44,538 nucleotides of DNA from assembly GCA_035937135.1 (NCBI GenBank), contig DASYVL010000038.1, positions 1-44,538 on the forward strand. Direction: 5' to 3'. Shown here one piece after another: positions 41,577 to 44,538 of the stretch; position 1 is the first letter of the stretch, and the number at the start of each line of letters is the position of its first letter. The stretch comes from Terriglobales bacterium (GTDB lineage: Bacteria > Acidobacteriota > Terriglobia > Terriglobales > Acidobacteriaceae). The translations under genes were made by a program, and so were the position numbers. Below the pieces are notes generated by a model that searched no databases, was not told where the DNA came from, and saw nothing but the letters and a program-made list of their open reading frames with translations.

Positions 41577-41604
41577 TTGCCCCCTCTGCGCCTGCGGCTA
41601 TAGT
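41577..41604 (+). promoter_or_regulatory. Promoter close to the Rieske oxygenase start
   Basis: TTGCCC (41577-41582), a 16-base spacer and TATAGT (41599-41604) match the sigma-70 consensus at four and five positions. The start point would be about 12 bases before the ATG at 41623. Confidence 0.45.
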
Positions 41605-41622
41605 TATCCGGCGACGCCTTTC

Positions 41623-42819
41623 ATGCCCGACCCGCTCACCTCCGAAGCCACGGCCGCGCTCCCGCAGAGTGTGGATGCCGTGATGCTCCTCGGCTTCTGG
41701 TATCCGGCGCTGCGCAGCGCGCAGCTCCGCGGCCGGAATCTGGAGCAGGCCATGCTCTTGGGCGTGCCCCTGGTCCTCGGCCGCGACTCCGGCGACCGTC
41801 CCTTCGCTCTGCGCGACACCTGCCCCCACCGCGGCATCCCGCTCTCCTACGGCCGCCTGGACTCGGGCGGCCTGCTCGAGTGCTGCTACCACGGCTGGCG
41901 CTTCGAGCCCGTCAGCGGCCAGTGCAAAGAGATTCCCTCGCTCACCGCCGACTCCAAGCTCAAGGTGGACCGCATCTTCGCCAGCGCCTTCCCCTGCCGC
42001 GAGCAGGACGGCTACTTCTGGGTCTTCCTGCCCGAGCGAGAACCAGTTCGCTCGGAGCGCAGCCTTTCTCAGGAGCATCTTTCGGAGGGGCCCGAGTTCA
42101 CTCGTGCCGTTGAGCCGGCAGTAGGAGAAAGGGCTTTAGCCCCCGAGGCCGAGCCGCCCCAGCTTCCCGTCTTCAGCGACCACTACCGCATGATCCATCT
42201 CTGGGCGGAGATGCCCACCACGGTCGACCACGGCATCATCGGCCTGATGGATCCGGCGCACGGGCCCTTCGTCCATCAGTCCTGGTGGTGGCGCAGCCGC
42301 CACAGCATCCACGACAAGCAGAAGGCCTTCGAGCCCATCCCCAACGGCTTCCGCATGAGCCCGCACGCGCCCTCCTCCAACAGCGCGCCCTACAAGCTGC
42401 TGCGCCTCTACGCCCAGGCCGAGGCCATCACCACCACGATCGATTTCGTCCTGCCCAACCGCCGCCTGGAGCAGATTCGCGCCGGCAAATACTGGTTCTC
42501 CAGCCAAACCACGGTCACTCCCATCACCCGCGAGCTCTGCCGCATCGACTTCTGCGCCGCCTGGAACCTGTTCCGCTGGCTGCCCATCACTCCCGTGCTG
42601 CGCGCTTTCGGCAACCGTTTCATCCGCCAGGACCAGCGCACCATGGAGATGCAGGCCGAAGGCCTGCGCCACAACCCCAGCCTCATGCTCATCGACGACG
42701 CCGACCGCCCCGCCAAGTGGTACTTCGAGTTGAAGAAGGCCTGGCTGGAATCCCGCCGCACCGGCCAGCCCATGCGGCATCCCATGACCGGCCCGGTCAC
42801 GCTCCGCTGGAGAAGCTAG
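41623..42819 (+). CDS. Rieske non-haem iron oxygenase (pheophorbide oxygenase-like)
   Basis: A 398-residue oxygenase alpha subunit. The Rieske 2Fe-2S site is CPHRGIPLSYG followed by CCYHGWRFE. The catalytic iron site reads TTVDHGIIGLMDPAHGPFVH, whose Asp and two His residues fit the family. The overall plan (Rieske, then DHxxxxxDxxHxxxxH and a C-terminal Trp/Arg-rich part) is that of pheophorbide a oxygenase and related enzymes, but these also act on sterols and other compounds, so substrate is open. Residues about 137-181 form a low-complexity insert encoded by repeat-like DNA. No ferredoxin or reductase gene is near. ATG 41623 is used since the frame upstream is not protein-like. The CPBP gene start overlaps its stop. 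Confidence 0.85.
   Translation: MPDPLTSEATAALPQSVDAVMLLGFWYPALRSAQLRGRNLEQAMLLGVPLVLGRDSGDRPFALRDTCPHRGIPLSYGRLDSGGLLECCYHGWRFEPVSGQCKEIPSLTADSKLKVDRIFASAFPCREQDGYFWVFLPEREPVRSERSLSQEHLSEGPEFTRAVEPAVGERALAPEAEPPQLPVFSDHYRMIHLWAEMPTTVDHGIIGLMDPAHGPFVHQSWWWRSRHSIHDKQKAFEPIPNGFRMSPHAPSSNSAPYKLLRLYAQAEAITTTIDFVLPNRRLEQIRAGKYWFSSQTTVTPITRELCRIDFCAAWNLFRWLPITPVLRAFGNRFIRQDQRTMEMQAEGLRHNPSLMLIDDADRPAKWYFELKKAWLESRRTGQPMRHPMTGPVTLRWRS
42034..42150. repeat. Repeat-like DNA inserted in frame in the Rieske gene
   Basis: The stretch holds two short hairpins, GAGCGA/TCGCTC (42034-42053) and GGGCT-TT-AGCCC (42131-42142). It codes for about 40 residues that have no match in the usual Rieske plan. It looks like a dispersed palindromic element that kept the frame open. 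Confidence 0.45.
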
Positions 42820-43616
42820 TGCCGCAACCTGGAGCAGCCGCGCCCCCGTTCGCTTACTGGCCCACCTTTCGTCGGCTGTGGATCACGGCCGTACTGGCCA
42901 CCGTCACCGTGCTGCCGTACGTGCTCACCATCTTGAAGACGATTCCGTTGCCCAAGCCCCTGCCCATCCCCTTGTCGGCGCTGGCGGGGTTGCAGCTGGT
43001 GCAGTCCGCCGTGGTCTTTGGACTGGCCATTGCCGCCGGACTCTGGTTCGCCCCGCGCCTCGGCCTGCGTCTGCCGCTGTTCGCCCACGACTATGAGCCG
43101 GGAGGCGCGGGTGAGGTCTTCCGGCAAGCTCTCCGCGGCGGGATGCCGCTGGGGATGCTCGCCGGCGCCATCGTGCTCGCCCTCGAGCTTCTCTTCTTCC
43201 GCGGGCATCTGCCGCCCTCGATGCTGCAATTCTCGGCGCCCGCCTGGCAAGGGCTGCTGGCGTCCTTTTACGGCGGCATCGGGGAAGAGATCCTGTCGCG
43301 CCTGTTCGTGCTGAGCGCGCTCGCCTACCTTGTGGTCAAAGTCTCGCGACAACCGGCGCCGCCGCTTGCCTCAGGTCCTTTCTGGGTCGCCAATATCGCG
43401 GCCGCCCTGCTCTTCGGCCTGGGCCACCTGCCGGCCACCGCGGCCCTGGCGCCCCTGACCACAGCTCTCGTCGTCCGGGCACTCGTCCTCAACGGCATTG
43501 CTGGGGTGACATTCGGATATCTGTTCTGGAAGCGAGGCCCGGAAGCGGCCATGGTCGCGCACTTCATGGCCGACATCGTCATTCAGAGCGCGGCAGCGTT
43601 CCTCGCGGGCGCCTGA
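42819..43616 (+). CDS. CPBP family intramembrane metalloprotease
   Basis: A 265-residue inner-membrane protein with about seven hydrophobic segments. The CPBP (CAAX/ABI) motifs are present: GGIGEEILSRLFVLSAL has the catalytic EExxxR, LLFGLGHLPA the first His, and MVAHFMADIVIQS the last His with its Asp. Members cut or process proteins within the membrane, some giving immunity to peptides. The start is a GTG whose first base is the last base of the Rieske stop (TAGTG), so translation is coupled. A weak hairpin GGACC-TC-GGTCC with a T-rich tail lies just after the stop. What it processes is unknown; its coupling to an oxygenase is unexplained. Confidence 0.85.
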   Translation: MPQPGAAAPPFAYWPTFRRLWITAVLATVTVLPYVLTILKTIPLPKPLPIPLSALAGLQLVQSAVVFGLAIAAGLWFAPRLGLRLPLFAHDYEPGGAGEVFRQALRGGMPLGMLAGAIVLALELLFFRGHLPPSMLQFSAPAWQGLLASFYGGIGEEILSRLFVLSALAYLVVKVSRQPAPPLASGPFWVANIAAALLFGLGHLPATAALAPLTTALVVRALVLNGIAGVTFGYLFWKRGPEAAMVAHFMADIVIQSAAAFLAGA

Positions 43617-43644
43617 GAGCAGTCGAGGGACCTCGGTCCTGTTT

Positions 43645-44046
43645 CTAGCCAGCCGGAGGAGCTAGCGCGCCCCCGACGGCCTCATCGTCTTCTTTGACCA
43701 GCCAATCCATGGCGGCCTCGCGGGTAGGAAAGGCGTGGTAGTCGCGCGCAGCGAAGTTGCGCACCGCGTCGACCAAGACCTTGGGGACGCCCTCCACGCC
43801 CACCATGGCGGCGCGCTTCACCCGGTCGCGCTCCCGCACCGCCACGATCTTGACCTCTTCGACGGTATCCTTCGAGAACTGTGCGCCAGTCACGTCCACC
43901 AGCGTCAGCACCGACCCCTTGGGCTGCGCCAGCACGATGCGCTCGCGCTCTTTGAGGATGTCGAGCACGGTCTGGCGCGTGCAGTTGGTGTAGTCCACCA
44001 GCAGGATCTGCTTGCCTTGATGAGTTATGAAGCGGACGCGGTCCAT
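43645..44046 (-). CDS. SpoIIAA/STAS-like protein
   Basis: A 133-residue soluble protein with alternating strands and helices: VRFITHQGKQILLVDYTNCT, VLTLVDVTGAQF, VRERDRVKRAAMVGVEGVPK and FPTREAAMDWLVKE. The order of elements and the short C-terminal AAMDWL helix fit the SpoIIAA-like (STAS/Sec14) group that often appears as single-domain proteins. No phosphorylatable Ser in the classical anti-sigma context is clear, so its signal is unknown. I start it at ATG 44046; the frame extends 18 codons further upstream without motif support. It lies downstream of alaS on the same strand and converges on the CPBP gene. Confidence 0.7.
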   Translation of the reverse strand: MDRVRFITHQGKQILLVDYTNCTRQTVLDILKERERIVLAQPKGSVLTLVDVTGAQFSKDTVEEVKIVAVRERDRVKRAAMVGVEGVPKVLVDAVRNFAARDYHAFPTREAAMDWLVKEDDEAVGGALAPPAG

Positions 44047-44118
44047 TGCGGTCCCTCCGGCCGCTCGGACTTCACGGTATACACCGTGGCCCCGCGCCAA
44101 GTCCAGAGAAAGGGAAGG

Positions 44119-44538
44119 CTACTTCAGTAGGGACTCGACCACCGAATACACCTCGGCCAGCGCCGCGTCCAGAGCTTCCGGATCCTTGCCGCCGGCCTCG
44201 GCCAGGTCGGGACGCCCGCCGCCCGAGCCGCCCACTACCTTCGCCACCGGGCCGATGATCTTGCCCGCCGGGAGGCGCTCCACCAGGTCCTTGGTGACTC
44301 CGACAATGAGCGCGACTTTCCCGTCGGCGACCGAGCCCAGCACCACCACGCCCGAGCCCAGCTTCTGACGCAGGTTATCCACCAGCACGCGCATCTGCGA
44401 CCGGTCGAGGTTCTCCACGCGCTGCGCCAGCACCTTGACGCCCGCGACCAACCGCACCTGGTCGTCCGTGGCCGCCACCGACGCCGAGGCCGACTTCATC
44501 CGCGCCCGGTCCAACTCCTTGGTGAGCCGCTTGATCTC
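44119..44538 (-). CDS. alaS: Alanyl-tRNA synthetase, C-terminal part (runs off window)
   Basis: About 139 codons of the 3' end of alaS, open to the window edge. The end of the coiled coil ([15 protein letters not shown]) leads into the DHHA1-type domain, with [20 protein letters not shown] and the diagnostic [20 protein letters not shown] followed by [14 protein letters not shown]. AlaRS charges tRNA-Ala; the aminoacylation and editing domains lie outside the window. The SpoIIAA-like gene follows after 72 bases. No start is assigned. Confidence 0.95.
   Translation of the reverse strand, partial: EIKRLTKELDRARMKSASASVAATDDQVRLVAGVKVLAQRVENLDRSQMRVLVDNLRQKLGSGVVVLGSVADGKVALIVGVTKDLVERLPAGKIIGPVAKVVGGSGGGRPDLAEAGGKDPEALDAALAEVYSVVESLLK

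Noticed and set aside
41547-41687. Short frame with GGAGG upstream of the Rieske gene
   Set aside because: The ribosome-like site is only one base from the ATG and the product is Pro/Arg/Ala low-complexity running into the Rieske gene in another phase.
42285-42818. N-terminal extension of the CPBP protease frame into the Rieske gene
   Set aside because: The extra 178 codons are an off-phase reading of the Rieske gene; the membrane protein begins at the GTG overlapping the Rieske stop.

Overview
The window is a GC-rich, densely coded chromosomal stretch with no phage, plasmid, transposase or CRISPR genes. Its gene content suggests a heterotrophic, probably aerobic soil-type bacterium of the phylum Acidobacteriota (class Terriglobia is my best guess). 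The reasons are a fused MFS/spermidine-synthase-like protein, paired M16 peptidases, a TonB-type transducer, many secreted peptidases, a split PntA with a PntA2-PntB fusion, and dispersed TCATCCTGAGCG-type repeats. This placement is inference; no rRNA gene is present to confirm it.

Layout. 1-294: 5' end of a spermidine-synthase-like membrane protein, divergent from mutY. 327-5195: mutY, a peroxiredoxin, a secreted D-aminoacylase-like amidohydrolase and a secreted M28 peptidase, all on the plus strand. 5317-7569: a 750-residue protein carrying a divergent class III nucleotidyl-cyclase domain. 7742-13052: a TonB-like protein (minus), a small secreted protein (plus) and an M16 pair, one catalytic and one inactive (minus). 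13125-18411: a tight four-gene trehalose operon (otsA with a membrane sensor-like N-terminus, otsB, a DUF5752-like gene, a TreT-like glycosyltransferase). 18535-22215: tRNA-Pro, DUF4112 protein, 2H phosphoesterase, a UDP-glucose dehydrogenase homologue without its catalytic residues, a cytochrome c and tRNA-His. 22354-26349: an FmdB-type zinc ribbon, a YheT-like hydrolase, uncharacterised proteins and tRNA-Arg. 26445-30306: PilZ protein, acyl-CoA dehydrogenase, and a MerR-TPR regulator divergent from a pyrophosphate-type phosphofructokinase. 30364-33543: tRNA-Thr and the proton-translocating transhydrogenase genes. 33553-36887: an inverted-repeat element, a CBS-pair protein and two MacB/FtsX-type permeases. 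36888-37225: a gene-free stretch with a repeat copy, a strong terminator and an AT-rich island. 37226-41349: an envelope cluster (lytic transglycosylase, cell-wall amidase, a secreted/anchored protein of unknown function). 41623-43616: a Rieske oxygenase overlapping a CPBP membrane protease. 43645-44538: a SpoIIAA-like protein and the 3' end of alaS.

How the genes work together. The trehalose operon holds both the OtsA/OtsB route and a TreT-like single-step route, under what looks like one transcript. The lytic transglycosylase and amidase form a peptidoglycan-remodelling unit behind a recognisable promoter. The MerR-TPR gene has a perfect dyad next to its -10 box, which suggests self-control. 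The observations I rate highest are the cyclase-like protein with conserved metal and transition-state residues but non-canonical base-selecting positions, the catalytically stripped UDP-glucose dehydrogenase homologue with a structured leader, the sensor-OtsA fusion, and the MerR-TPR operator. All functional statements come from reading motifs; no database search was run.
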